This document shows, one piece after another, positions 43,353 through 54,519 of a stretch of 64,000 nt of DNA. The translations under genes were made by a program, and so were the position numbers. This DNA comes from Undaria pinnatifida (taxonomy: Eukaryota > Sar > Phaeophyceae > Laminariales > Alariaceae): the NCBI GenBank assembly GCA_012845835.1, contig JABAKD010000026.1, positions 15,877,761 to 15,941,760 on the forward strand, given 5' to 3'. The notes beneath the pieces were generated by a model that saw only the letters and a program-made list of their open reading frames with translations, was not told where the DNA came from and did not search any database. Position 1 is the stretch's first letter, and the number at the start of each line of letters is the position of its first letter.

Positions 43353-43767
43353 AGTACAATATAATTTGTTTTTTCGTTGAGAAGTATCATGCAGTCACTG
43401 ACACACAAGGCGAGGCATTAATAAGCCCAAAAGGTATGCCACAGCAGTGGGGAGCCCCGTTTAAGAGTGTTAATAGTAAGCGAACGCGGAGGTAAGAGCG
43501 GCCAAATCGGCGTGTCACGCCTTGTGAGTCCTATACTGAAAAAAAATCTACTGTACTTGATACTCATTTCGGAGATAAGAGCGGCACGGAGGTACCTGGT
43601 ATTGGAACCTGCTGTATTTGATACCCATTTCGGAGATAAGAGCGGCACGGAGGTACCCGGTATATCTAAGAGTGGTAACAAACATCGCATTGTTCCGAGG
43701 GGTCATCTTTAAAAATCTCCTAAATCGAGTACCTCACTGCGCCCCTATCGTAGCACGCGTGAGCAAC

Positions 43768-43890
43768 GACAACACCAACGCCAACACCAACACCAACACC
43801 AACGCCAACACCAACACCAACGCCAACGCCAACGCCAACACCAACACCAACGCCAACACCAACGCCAACACCAACACCAACACCAACAGC
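43768..43890. repeat. hexamer repeat (AACACC/AACGCC)n beside a splice donor
   Basis: About 20 hexamers within 40 bases of the NOSIP exon 5 donor, on the intron side. The Val-Leu run they would encode on the minus strand lies behind the splice site and is not expected in the protein. Confidence 0.9.
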
Positions 43891-43928
43891 TTACTGGTGT
43901 CCTCAGCGGAGAAAAACAGTTCCCTCAC

Positions 43929-44024
43929 CTTGGCCTTCTCGCTGTCTAGCGTGAAAATGATCGGGATCAGGTCTTTAGGCCTCAAGGGCTCGCCAGACAT
44001 GGGGCTCCCCGGACGCTTGGGCGG
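43929..44024 (-). CDS. NOSIP: NOSIP-family E3 ligase, exon 5
   Basis: Thirty-two codons, phase 0 at both ends (GTGCACGCAG| and AAG|GTGAGG). The peptide contains PPKRPGSPMSGEPLRPKDLI and PIIFTLDSEKAK, matching the '(C)PMSGKPL...DL.PV.FT' block that opens the C-terminal half of NOSIP. The first Cys of the usual CP pair is replaced by Ser, in line with the U-box-like fold not needing metal. Confidence 0.9.
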
Positions 44025-44978
44025 CTGCGTGCACATCGGCGACGAACGAGAGGGAAAATATTATCTTTGTCATGTCTTTCACGAGTGGAGACAGGTGGAG
44101 CTTGTTGCATTCTGCGTTCAGGGAAGGACGGAGGACACGAGGCATGGCAAAATTCCAATGCTTACAAACACCATATCACAAATGAAATATGAAATATAGA
44201 TGTTCCACGCAGCTTGCCAAGTTGAGTTTCAACCATTCAATCGGTCGTGCTCACATTTTACTTTTCATTTTATTCTATTTTATGTTCGTGGGACACTGCG
44301 TGTAAGACGATTTTGCGTTGCTCGAGACTGCGAGCATTCTTAGAGTGTTGAATAACCCTGGGCCCGAGTCGACCGAAAAAACGATCGGATCCACGGCTCG
44401 ACAAGACCGAAAGAAAACAGTCCAACGAACGGCTTGAGTCGACCGAACAAAATCATAGGTTTGCCTGCAGACGACGTAACGGTCTCCGGTAAATGAAGCA
44501 ACCAGCAAATCGCGGCTTATTGTACACCAGATACATGCGTAGATAAAATTAAGCATATCTACATCGGAACTTTGGGGGTTGGGGGCAGAATGGGCGTGAC
44601 ACCCTCTGTTTCGGTTGGAAGCAGACTTGACGGGTAGGCTAGCATGACCAAGCCGGGCACAAACGAGTTGGGGTTCTCGCCGAGAACGTGAAGATATTGA
44701 GGTAGTCGCCTGGTTGGTCAATTCAGCCAGAGGTCGGTGCCTCTTCCCTCCTTCCACCCGTCCGCCCCCCATTTTTTTTTTACGATCCGAGCAACGGCTT
44801 GAGCCCACCGAATAACAATGTGGTAAAATATTGTTACCAACCGGTGTCATCTTTCACATTTGGGCTTGTCGAAATCCGACCCACGGCTCAAGTTGACTCG
44901 GACGATCAAATTCAGGGACTCCTGTCAGATTGACTGACTGACTGACCTGCACGATGTCAGATTGACTGACTGACTGAC

Positions 44979-45095
44979 CTGCACGATTTTATCCTCGACT
45001 CTTTCGGGCTGGAACTGTGGCAGCCACCAGCTGGTCGTCCTAAGCTGCTCCACGCGTTCCTTCTTTGTCATCAGGACAGCGCGTCGCGTCAACTC
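44979..45095 (-). CDS. NOSIP: NOSIP-family E3 ligase, exon 4
   Basis: Thirty-nine codons, phase 0 at both ends (GGTGTGGCAG| and CAG|GTCAGT). The peptide contains ELTRRAVLMTKKERVEQLRT, TSWWLPQFQPERVEDKIVQ. The SWWLPQFQPE core equals the conserved 'FW(I/V)PS.TPE' linker of NOSIP. The donor with its flank is repeated 32 bases downstream, and two related exon copies lie upstream at 45428 and 45640. Confidence 0.87.
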
Positions 45096-45427
45096 CTGCC
45101 ACACCGTATCCGCACACAAATATTCACACACGTAAAGTAAACCGAGAGCAGTAGAGCAGTCAAAACACCGGAATAGGAGTGGGGGGGGGGGGGGGGGGGG
45201 GGTTGGGGCCACTGCAGTGCTGTTGAATGTAACGTATAATTAATACCAGGTACACATCTTTTAGAGTTATTAACAGATAAATCGTCAAGCATAAATACCA
45301 ACACTTAGCATTGTAGTGGACAAAAAATAGGACACCTCCCAATAAAAACTCACCCAGACAGTATATTAAGAGTACCAACAACGCAGCTTGCAAAAATGAG
45401 TGTTGACCTGAAATTCGTCGAACTCAC
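45096..45427 (-). other. intron piece with poly-G run
   Basis: Contains a run of about 20 G at 45181-45202 and a TACCAGGTA word (45246). It separates exon 4 from its splice-competent copy. The same G-rich tract recurs beside the other exon 4 copies (45619 and 45768), so it belongs to the duplicated unit. Confidence 0.7.
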
Positions 45428-45547
45428 GGCTGACGTCCTTGATTTTTTCTCATAAAATCGTTTCGGGATTCGGGTAGACGGTATGGTAACCTCGAGCTGT
45501 TCGTGACATTCCTTCTTCGTCGTCAGGATAGCGCGTTGCCTCAACGC
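45428..45547 (-). CDS. possible alternative exon, diverged copy of NOSIP exon 4
   Basis: On the minus strand GTGCGGCAG precedes 40 codons without a stop (ALRQRAILTTKKECHEQL, ..., YEKKSRTSA), followed by GCC|GTGAGT, a near-ideal donor. It is phase 0 at both ends, so it could be spliced in or could replace exon 4. It keeps the RA(I/V)L.TKKE start of exon 4 but has lost the WWLP motif. It may be a cassette exon or a relic that still looks spliceable; transcript data are required to tell. Confidence 0.45.
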
Positions 45548-45639
45548 CTGCCGCACCGTATGCACTCATAGAGCACATAGAGCAGGCAGATGCACCGAGG
45601 GCAATCAACACGCTGCGGGTGGGGGGGATATTATGCACA

Positions 45640-45692
45640 CGAATAATGCTGAAGCGGTTGTCAAAGGACAGGCGCGTTGAGTCAACGCCCGC
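45640..45692 (-). pseudogene. second, broken copy of NOSIP exon 4 start
   Basis: The minus strand reads GCGTTGACTCAACGCGCCTG, aligned with the first codons of exon 4, but the AG acceptor has become GG and the copy ends early. The neighbouring intron sequence (CCACACCGT.TCCGCACAC, poly-G) is copied too. Confidence 0.7.
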
Positions 45693-46034
45693 CACACCGT
45701 TTCCGCACACCGCGTACCCGGACAGCAGTAGGCACACCGAGAAGAGGCAATGACGTTGAGGCCGGAAGGGGGGTGGGGGGTTGTTGGGGGGGGCAATGGC
45801 GTTGAGGCCGCTGCAAAAAAGACCAGCAGAACAGTAACTGCGGTATAAGGTACATACAGCAAATTTTTGAATAATAAGAACAAAATAATAATGTACTTAC
45901 ACCTATCAAAACGTGAACGGTGAACACTCCCGGTACTGCAACGCTAGTGCTGTAAGAACACAATAGCGCTCTTGACGGCCGACTGAGCACGGCAGCCACG
46001 GGCAGAAACCACGTCCAACATTGCTGCGGCTCAC

Positions 46035-46139
46035 CATCTCAAGCGCTGCGTCGTTTCCATCTTTAGACGGGCCTGCTTGCCCGGTTGACTTCTCTTCCCT
46101 TCCGCGCTTCTTGCCTTTCCCTTTGCCGTTGCCCTCGAC
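46035..46139 (-). CDS. NOSIP: NOSIP-family E3 ligase, exon 3
   Basis: Thirty-five codons, phase 0 at both ends (GGAACGGTCAG| and ATG|GTGAGC). The peptide is a charged Lys/Gly/Glu-rich linker (VEGNGKGKGKKRGREEKSTG, ..., NDAALEM). This region is poorly conserved in the family, so the call rests on splice sites, phase and position between exons 2 and 4. Confidence 0.72.
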
Positions 46140-46204
46140 CTGACCGTTCCGTAGGCCGGAAAACAACAAAAAAACGAGCACGATGGCGTTAAAGCCAGTC
46201 ACAC

Positions 46205-46490
46205 TCGCGATTGCAGCATATGATACCTGCCATATACCATACCCGTGATACCCGTGATACGCCATATCTGGTACCTGCGATATGCCATACCCGTCCCACA
46301 CCATACCCGTCATTCGCCACACCCGCCGTATGCCATACCCGTCACACCCGTAACACATCATACCCCTCACACGCCATACGCATCATGGATGCACCATACA
46401 CCATACCTGTGATACGCCATACCCGTGATACACCGTAGCCGTGGCACACCATACCCGTCATACACTATGATATACCCGTGATGCACCATC
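46205..46490. repeat. minisatellite around CCATACCCGT
   Basis: Many degenerate units mixing CCATACCCGTGATA, CCATACCCGTCA and CACACCATA in the NOSIP intron just upstream of exon 3. Confidence 0.85.
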
Positions 46491-46679
46491 CAACACACCC
46501 GCGGCATCAAAAACAACAAACTCCGAGGTTTCCTGTGCCGTGGTTTCCTGTGCCGCACGGCACCGACAGCAGTGCCTTCGATAGTCAATAATAGTACGGG
46601 GAACCTACAATACAGTACTGCAGTAAATCATCATCAAATATGGTTAGTAAAATTAAGGAAATATATACCTGGTACAGAA

Positions 46680-47090
46680 GGGCTCCACATGGATGCTTCG
46701 GATAGGCAAATACTTGGTTACTACAAGGATGCCGGCATTCGCCGGCACCCATTCGTCGGGTAGGAAAATACTGTGTCATGTTGTCTCATGTTTTGAAATC
46801 TGTTTACACACTTGCAGGATCAACTGTATACCACACATGCATAGTCTATAGTAGTTGGTAAGTGTTTCGCATGCATTTAGGATGGGTGGAACTATAATAC
46901 AGCAGTACCATGCTTCGAAAAGGCAAATACTTAGATAGTACAAGGGCTCCGCATGCCGGCACCCATGCTTCGGATAGGCAAAGACTGGCATATTGTATCA
47001 TGTTTCAAATTATGTTTACGTACTTGCAGGATCAAGTATATACCACACATGCATAGAGTATTTCGTATCGTAAGAGCTTCGCATGCCAAG
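46680..47090. repeat. about 215-bp direct repeat
   Basis: Two copies plus a partial third of a segment containing CTTCGGATAGGCAAA, 'CACTTGCAGGATCAACTGTA' and 'ACCACACATGCATAG' (near 46697, 46800-46850 and 46970-47060). Confidence 0.85.
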
Positions 47091-48772
47091 GGTTGTTTGT
47101 AGTAGGATGAAGACAATGCCATGGACTTGCAGGATACAGACAGGACGGAAGAAAATTAGCAATAGAATGGAGAAAATGAGACGTGCATTGCACGGCCAAA
47201 AAATAAAAGATTGGGACTACTCGGTCTCAGTCTCACCAGTCAGTTGTCACACTGCTGTAGTTCCTGATACTACTGTAACTTTCTTCCTCAGTCTCGACTC
47301 TCAGATTCGTTTCGTTTGTTGTGTCGGTCTCACTAACCATGACGATTTCTCACTCTTGCCTAATGCTGATATTCAGCTGTCAGTCTCATTTCTCAGAATT
47401 TTTTCAGTCTCATTTCCTAGATGCTTTATCAGCCTCCTTCTTGAGATTCCTTGATTGGCGTCAGATCATATTATTAGTCCCCAATTGAGAGGTTTCTAGA
47501 TCAGTCTCATTTTTGAGCAGAATTTGTTTTAGTTTCTCATACTATTTTATGCCAGGTGTTTAATATATTAGTAGTGTTCACTTCGAAGACTCATTGTCAG
47601 ACACTTATCAGCCTCAATTACCTAACGCTCGATTGTGTAAGTATCCTTTGTCAGTCCCTTCTAAGAACGCTCACCAGTTTCATTTCCACTACAGCACTGT
47701 GTACTGTGTATCAGCAAATGTTGCCAGGATGATATTGGGTTCCCAACCTAACTTCTCACACGTTTATCAGGCTGTTACCTAACGCTCGCTTTTGAGATAG
47801 ATAGATAGATCCCTTGCAAGTGTCCCTCTCGGATAAAACAATCGGAGGTCGTGCATCGGATGCAATGATTTAAAGCGTTTTTTTCAGGGCTCTCACAATA
47901 GCTTGTTAACCGTCGGCGCAGAAGCCACGCCACTGCACTCGAGCAGCCATGTCTCAACAACTACGGCGAATCAATAAAAAACAACAGCAGATGGCATGGA
48001 AAACTACGAAGCGCAGCCACACAGGTCATCGGAAAATGGTCCCCCATCTCCTCCTGTAGGACCAGGCCGAAAACAACGACGAGGCAATAAGCAACTGCAA
48101 TCCGTTGAGCTAGCCCATGTCGTAGGTATAACTATACTATACGAGCTGTTCTCTCGCTTATCATGCACTAGCTACCGAGACGACCTACATGACGCGAGGC
48201 GCACGCCACAAGACGCATCCAGGGGGGGACACTTGGGACACTTCGGGGTTATGACGATAACGTCTCAAGTGTGCCTGGTACTCATCACCTTGTATTATGT
48301 TTGCCATCCTCCAATGCACAGCATAGCCTGCATACAATAGACGTCAATCCCTGCCACAGCAAGTCTTGGAGTGTCCCTACCTCATTCATAGCGGTAGTGA
48401 AGTATTCATATAGACTGGCTAAGATAGAAACTCGGTATAGCAATGAATAGCTTTAATAGTCGGTGTTACTTGTCCGGTTACTGGCGCGGTGCCAAGTTTA
48501 TAACTGCTTTATAGTTAGATGGCAAGGGCCCCTTTACGCTATAACTGGTCATAGCTCGTAGGAACGCCTAGGTATTCCCTTTCAAGTATAAATATTTTCA
48601 TAGCGAAACACCCCGGATTTGAAGCCAACCGCATCCCGTATAACGCAAACCTTGTACTGATCAATAGTACGATAGTAAAAGTTTATACAGGTATGGGGAT
48701 GAAACAAGCAGTTTAATTCGACATTCGATGAGACAATAACATGGCACCAGAAAAAAGGAAACAAGAGTGCAC
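47091..48772 (-). other. intron between NOSIP exons 2 and 3 (main part)
   Basis: Holds a region with repeated TCAGTCTCA words (47220-47620). No exon, RNA or mobile element was recognised. Confidence 0.6.
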
Positions 48773-48891
48773 CTCGACGCTTTTGTCGGTCTCTCGTTGT
48801 GCTTGCGGCTTGACGATAACGAGCTGAGTAGACACGAACGAGCTCTCGGCTTCAACTCTTCGACCCTCGTCCGCCGTCACCTCCTCAGTAA
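48773..48891 (-). CDS. NOSIP: NOSIP-family E3 ligase, exon 2
   Basis: The acceptor TGTTGCGCAG is followed by two bases that complete Val with exon 1 (G|TT), then 39 codons (TEEVTADEGRRVEAESSFVS, ..., KPQAQRETDKSVE) and GAG|GTGCAC in phase 0. The peptide is a charged helix-prone linker after the N-terminal zinc/U-box half. Sequence conservation is low; the matching phases on both sides are the main support. Confidence 0.72.
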
Positions 48892-48984
48892 CTGCGCAAC
48901 ATGCGCAACACACAAGACATGCGCCACGAAGGCGGTGCATCAAATACGGGGATGCAAAATACACGCACATCGATGTAGTACGCA

Positions 48985-49045
48985 GCTCGAAAATATGAGT
49001 TTCGACTCTAAATTCGTGGAACTCACAGCTGACGTTGTTAGAATA
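48985..49045. repeat. dispersed copy of the flank of the exon 4 spare copy
   Basis: GAGTTTCGACTCTAAATTCG and GAACTCACAGCTGACGTTG match 45395-45440 (GAGTGTTGACCTGAAATTCG, GAACTCACGGCTGACGTC), which is the donor and following intron of the spare exon. A segment with that donor was therefore also copied 3.6 kb away. Confidence 0.75.
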
Positions 49046-49079
49046 AATTTACAGAATACACACGCAGGTTGAAATGTGA

Positions 49080-49240
49080 GTTTCGACTACACACCGCCAA
49101 CACCAAACCCACCACCAACAACATAAACAATAGCAACAATAACAGCTACACCACCACCGTCAACAACAACAACACCACCACCACTACTACCACCACCACT
49201 GCCACCAACAGGAGGTCACCAACTACGACCATGAATTCGT
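49080..49240. repeat. ACC/AAC-rich low-complexity tract
   Basis: Irregular AACACCACC-type trinucleotides on the plus strand, in the first visible NOSIP intron. Confidence 0.8.
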
Positions 49241-49887
49241 AGCCTTCATGTGGCTCGTTCCCTTTTATCCGTTGACAATAATCTATTACAGTGACAAATC
49301 CGTCGAAACATTCCTAGTAAACTGTACCGGTACAATGTCACTCCAGCCTCATAGGAGGCTGCCTCGCAACCACGGAGAACATAAAACAATATCTGGTACC
49401 ATTGAAAGACCACGGACTAGAGTATGACGATGAGCTAACATGAGAACAACAATGACAATTAATAGGTAACCCGTTCTCGTAGTACGTACCGTAATTTAAT
49501 ACAGTGCCTACAGTGCCTACAGTGCCTGCAGTGCCTACAATGCCTACTAATGCCTACCTAGTGGTTGCCAGTGCCTACTAATGGGTACCTAGTGGTTGCT
49601 AGTGCTGCTGAAGTGCCGTGATGGTGTGATGGTGTGATGGTGTGATGGTGCTATCAGAATCCCTGTAATACGAGTGCACCCATTGTGACATGCCAGGTAC
49701 CTGGTATCATACGTACGAGTACCAGCATATAAACCCTGCTGCCTGTTACTACTACAGCCATACTGCTCATGTGTATACAGTACAACAGTACATAATTCAG
49801 AGCCCCCACGTGTGCGGTACGAGTATATACCGGTACTTGTATACATATTGTGTTCTTCTCCTGCGCTGATAGAAGTACAGGACACAC

Positions 49888-50077
49888 CTTTGTTTTTCTC
49901 CTGTTCTTCGAATGCCTCCTTCTGGCGCTTGAGCTCCTGGGTCTTGGTGAGGAGGAACTCGACGATGCATTCCTTGCAGTAGACGTGACCTGACGGTGTC
50001 GCCATGGGCTCTACCGCCGGATGGATACAGAGAGCGCAGTGACCGAACGTTTGCTGCGAGTCCCCTCCAAGTCGCAC
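49888..50077 (-). CDS. NOSIP: NOSIP-family E3 ligase, RING/U-box exon (exon 1 of the visible part)
   Basis: Starts after CATTTCATTGCGCAG in phase 0 and ends AAAG|GTGTGT in phase 1; 63 codons. The peptide holds VRLGGDSQQTFGHCALC, then HPAVEPMATPSGHVYCKECI and EFLLTKTQELKRQKEAFEEQ. It matches the zf-NOSIP region ('RL..D....F..C.L...P...PV.TP.G..Y.KE.I.E..L..K.E..RQ...'). The protein is an E3 ubiquitin ligase; in animals it binds nitric oxide synthase and is also spliceosome-associated. About 30-40 N-terminal residues, usually starting with an RHSKN motif, are missing; their exon must lie further right on this strand but was not identified. With exons 2-8 it gives 300 residues, close to the family length. 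Confidence 0.9.
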
Positions 50078-50291
50078 CTGCGCAATGAAATGAAAAAAAT
50101 GCTATGGTTGCTTTAAACCAACGCAGCACCATAATCTACTCCATGTACGAAGTATACTCGTAAAGCACTACTGCTGTATTGGTACCGCTTTGCCGGCTTT
50201 CGTTGTTGGTATTGTAGTTGTGGTGGTTGGTGGTGGTGCTAGTGGATGTTGCTGCTGTTGTTGCTCTCACGTAAGCTCGTTGCCATACAGC

Positions 50292-50469
50292 GGGGGGCTC
50301 CCAATAGTGCCGATATATGCCAGCCTTTTGTACCGGTACTATTCAGGGCACCGGCACTAACGGCTATTGGGGATACGGCAAACATACAAATTCCCACTCG
50401 TGCCAAGCGATTTCATCGGCATTATAGAGAGCAGCGGCACCATTCAACCGGCACTATTGGGAGCCCCCC
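50292..50469. mobile_element. MITE with CCCAATAGTGCC inverted ends, copy 1
   Basis: Starts GGGGGGCTCCCAATAGTGCC and ends with the complement (GGCACTATTGGGAGCCCCCC); 178 bp. The interior holds further GGCACTA/TAGTGCC words. A related copy lies at 57209-57378. No coding capacity. The target duplication is not clear. Confidence 0.75.
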
Positions 50470-50479
50470 CCTATAATCT

Positions 50480-53400
50480 ACCCCGTGGTGACGAAACGCC
50501 GTAAGGAGCGCGAAAGGCAGGTGGGGAACAAAGGAAGCGAACAAACCAAGGGGTACCAATATCGGGGTTCGAGGGTGGTGGCTCGAAGCTCGAGTTGTTT
50601 CTCGACGGCAGAAACGGCACCTGGAGCTTAGATCCCGGAATGTTTGCTTCTCTATGTGTAGAAGGTGTGCTCTTTCTCGGACAAGTTATCAAGTTTTGAC
50701 GTCAAGAAAGGGCTACAAGTACTCGTACTCAGGTATTTACACTTCGAGGTATCATGTACGAAACTGGTAGCAACTAGTGCTGTATCGGCAGTTACTAAAT
50801 TTTCACAATACGAGGAACCTGGTGCTGTACCTGGAGTAATCATGTATCTGTATTAATAGTGACAGCAGCGCGTGACACCCCATCCTCAGATCCATGCAAA
50901 CTTGGTGCCTGGTACGAGGTGCTGCTCGTTGTATGACACGATAAGCACACTCGGAAAAGGAGTGTATAACATGTGCCAAATATCGAAATAGTGAAGGTGT
51001 TATACAGAACGTGCCCACTCTTGACTCTTTTTGGGACCCAGAGGTATCAACTGTCTGCTCTACCATGATGATGCGAGAAAACGCCCCGGGGCGCTATTTG
51101 TCGCATAAACGAGCAAATTCCAGAGAAACGCCCCCTGCCGAAGCAAAAATGCGACCCCCTCCCCCGGATACACAGTAAACGCCCTCCCCCTATCTTTTTT
51201 GGGGGGAAACGGCCCGGGTCGGAGCTCACGAGTCGTTCGAGTGTGGGAGATGGAGCCATTTCCAACGCAGGCAAAGGGGTGCTTCACATAGGAAACCTAA
51301 AGCCTGGGATGTGGGTAGGTGGACTCACTTGTTGAGCGCAACAACAGCAAGAAAGACAAAGTCACACGCGGACAGAGAATTAAACATGATTCATTAATAG
51401 ACGATCTGCCTTCAATAGAAGATAAAAATATAGAGGCCAGGTGGGTGTTACATAGTCACCCAGACGTGTTTTCTGTACCAGTATGATATGATGAGGATTT
51501 ATCACCCAGCCACTCGAACCAGCACAGTCCTATTAATATTAATAGCATGTATTTGGGGTGTGGCGTATATAACAGCTAGTGCTGGTGTGTGCCCGATGAT
51601 GATGGGCTCGCTTCCTGATGGCCAGGAAAGAGCCCAGCTAGTGCTGGTGTGTGCCCGATGATGATGGGCTCGCTTCCTGATGGCCAGGAAAGAGCCCAGA
51701 TTACCGGCATGTCGATGAGGCAAACGTTCAGTCAGTACTAAAACATACTAGCGCAAATATCGAGTGGCCCGCGTTGTACCACCTGAGCGACAGGCGCGGG
51801 AACTGGAGCCGGCTCACCTTCTCTCGTGGGCACAGCTTCACCAGGACGGCGCAAGCTTGCCCGAGAGTGTGAGTGATTGGCAGTACTTTTATCGGTGCTG
51901 GGTGTCTTACCGGTGTGCTGGGCTACGATATGGCCAACATTTGTTGTTTCTGTGTGTGCGTTTTTTTTTTGTTTGATGGCCCCGCGAGTGAGAGGTGTGC
52001 ACCTTTTTCCTTGTTTTTTTTGTATCGCCCCGGGGGGCCAAAAGCGCCGAAGACGTGTCTTTTCAGCAAACGCCCCGGGTATGACGGTTAACACCTCGGG
52101 GCGTCTTGTGTTATCTGCAAATTCATAGCGCGCCGGGGGGTGTTTACACGCACGATTACGCTCATCAATCGATATCAACTGCTTACACAATACCAGGCAG
52201 TGAATGAATACAGCAGTAGTTCGGACACCATGTTTCAATGCTTGCAACCCCTACTCATAATGTTTGCCATCCCCTCATCCAGCAGTGGTCGACGCTGCAA
52301 TCGTCAGTTGTAGTCATCATGCTCTTCCTCTCAAATCAGCCCAAGTCCCCCAAAAAACGAAACGCATGAAATTTGGCGTTGAAGCTCAATTTCTTATTTT
52401 GCCACCACCACCGAGCAAAGCTATTGCCTATTCTAAAGAGTTATTACGGCTTGGTATGACACCCGTCCCTGAGCACCGTTTCTTCGGTCGATTTTCTTAT
52501 TTATCGTGCGAAAATGAGCCCAACGTTCTTACAAGCTGGCGTGCCAGGCAAAGAGACCGCCTCATTGGGGGAAGCCACTGTATTCATTCCAGGTTATGGG
52601 CCCAATTCCTCAGCCGTTCCAAGTACCAATCGCTTTAGACCGCCATATATCGGTATACCCCCTTATTCAGGACGCCTTATTGGGGGATCCTTACTGTACC
52701 AGAAACGGTTGAGAAGAGCCCACAAGCCACAGAGCGGTTCAGAGACAGAACATCAGCACGCCGACAAAGAGATCAAAGTCGCTTCCTTCTACTTATCATC
52801 CCGAGCTCGCCCCACTATTCTCTGAGCCTGGAACAGCCATACTGCTCCATCAATCCTCTCAAATCCTCTCTCCTTGCCTTGCGTGTTCCATAGTGACCCT
52901 CGCTGGAAGCCTCATTCCTCTCCCAGTGGTTGAAGCACTTCGACGCGCAGTTGTTTTTCGCGTGCTTTTGCGGCATACTTGAGACCCGCCCTTATTCCAC
53001 CGAGAAACTCTTGCTGTCGATTATGGGGCTTCACTACCCGTGGGTGCGACTGCTTTTCCTATGAGCACCAAAGCACCTAGTAAGAAACAAAAATAGCCGA
53101 CTAGGGAAGGGGAGGTTTCCAACCAAAAATGTTTGCTTTCGTGATAGGGGATGCGGGCCATTTTTGGACGCACGCAGAGCGCATCGGCCGCAGTAAACAG
53201 CGCAGAGCAGCAGCTCCTTAGTCACCAACGACTTAGATACCATGAGGTGCGCGGCGACTACTATCGCCTGCTCCTGCGTCTTCGTTTTCGGTGGGTTTGT
53301 GTTCGTGGAGCTGTGTTTCCGAATTTGTCCAGCGAGCCTTTTTCGCGAATACGTATGTAACCGACTGACCTGGTTGAACATGAAAGCTGATGCGGCCATG

Positions 53401-53850
53401 CTGACAGACCAGTTAGACAGGAGTAGCAGAATAGCAGCAGTGTGGCCTTTGGTGATGTTGGGGGGTGGGTCATGTCACCTTTTATCTACTCTTGCCGCGA
53501 CGCCATGGGATTGGTTTTCTCTGGCACACCTATTGCTTCGGTATTTTCTCTTTCATGGTACCAGGCACCTCTGCTGTGGCGACATGCAACTCTTACGCTC
53601 GTAGCCGCGACAGCGTCCTTCATGCACTCTGATGCTCTCGTGCGCCGGTGTCTGTGCGTGTTCTTATACACGTACATGATACTGGTGTTATCAGAACAAC
53701 ATGCAGTATTGCCCCTGTAGGTGTTATCAGAACACCATAACACCATAGCAGAACACCATAGCAACAAGTTACAGACCTGTATACAATAATCGCATCTATG
53801 CGAGTTCCTTTTCTAAATATGACGCGCCAAAAGATAGCAGGGCTTTTCAT
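50480..53850. other. intergenic region between divergent NOSIP and plastid-protein genes
   Basis: The missing first NOSIP exon is expected here or nearby. Recognisable content: GGCGTTT/CCCCGGGG-rich diverged repeats (51075-51215 and 51970-52135), a 62-bp tandem duplication at 51575, and an AT-richer stretch at 52310-52830 with open frames but no family match. No gene could be named. Confidence 0.5.
51575..51698. repeat. perfect 62-bp tandem duplication
   Basis: Two adjoining identical units beginning GCTAGTGCTGGTGTGTGCCC (51575 and 51637). The identity suggests a very recent duplication. Confidence 0.95.
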
Positions 53851-53854
53851 GGGT

Positions 53855-54140
53855 CATGACAGTCATGACCCGGCCCGCGGGTCGGGTCAGGAGGCTTCGA
53901 GGACCTCAGTGGGTCGAGGCGGGGTGGGACTGGAGGTTTCCTAAATATCACGGGTCGAGTCAGGAGGGATTCAATGCACACAGGTCGGGTCGGGTCGGGT
54001 CGGGTCGGGTCGGGTCGGGTCGGGTCGGGTCGGGTCGGGTCGGGTCGGGTCGGGTCGGGTCGGGTCGGGCCGGGTCGGGTCTTGGTGTGACCCGGCCCAA
54101 CCCGTGAGAAATGATCCGATCCGTGGAAAGCCCTTGAAAA
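53855..54140. repeat. dispersed repeat with (GGGTC)n core, copy 2
   Basis: About 18 GGGTC pentamers (53985-54082) with flanks CTGGAGGTTTCCTAAATATC and GAGAAATGATCCGATCCGTG, which resemble those of the copy at 9040-9290. The pentamer number differs between copies. Confidence 0.75.
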
Positions 54141-54339
54141 TAGGCACCTCTTGCATATTGCCCCTAGAGTTCGCCGACCACCAGCGCATACAACTTGACC
54201 ACAGCAGTTACTAACAATAGTATCCTGCTGCACGAGTTCCTAGCCATATTTGCCATATTGCTACTATTAATATTTTCGTATGGGCGGCTGTGGTGGGTCT
54301 AGTACAGTAGTAGTTCGCAGGGTGCACGGTTAGGGTTAG

Positions 54340-54480
54340 CGTTGCAGCCGCTACCAACGTCGCCAGCGCCACCGTAACCCCTCGTCGTATCATACTTTTC
54401 TCCGTCACCCGCCATCGCAACTCCTGAAATCGTTTACGCGGAGTGGGTGCATTCGTAGAACCAGCAACGGCCTTCCAAGA
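54340..54480 (+). pseudogene. damaged copy A of the plastid presequence exon
   Basis: The peptide LRGVGAFVEPATAFQEV followed by TAG corresponds to GVGAFVAPASTF of the functional copy. Upstream a TGA interrupts the hydrophobic part. It is preceded by TTAGGGTTAGCG and GTAACCC words that also precede copies B and C. Confidence 0.8.
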
Positions 54481-54519
54481 AGTGTAGTATTATCCAGTAC
54501 GTTAAGGTTAGGGTTATGT

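Larger units (their letters stand above)
42287..43928 (-). other. intron between NOSIP exons 5 and 6
   Basis: A 1.6-kb intron holding an 11-bp minisatellite, a hexamer array next to the donor, and a duplicated word GGAGATAAGAGCGGCACGGA (43571 and 43631). No extra exon is needed by phase. Confidence 0.7.

Noticed and set aside
43618-44036. NT-repeat ORF on plus and Val-Leu repeat ORF on minus
   Set aside because: Translation of the AACACC hexamer array. On the minus strand the real exon stops at the GTGAGG donor before the array.
51327-51386. Minus-strand ATG with a hydrophobic 20-codon stretch (MFNSLSACDFVFLAVVALNK) followed by GTGAGT
   Set aside because: Looks like a first exon with a perfect donor, but it lacks the RHSKN start expected for NOSIP and no partner exon was found. 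Could be chance.
52264-52825. Two overlapping plus-strand ORFs of 103-124 codons
   Set aside because: Frames overlap, no motif was recognised and no clear splice sites are present. Possibly an old transposon relic, but not supportable.
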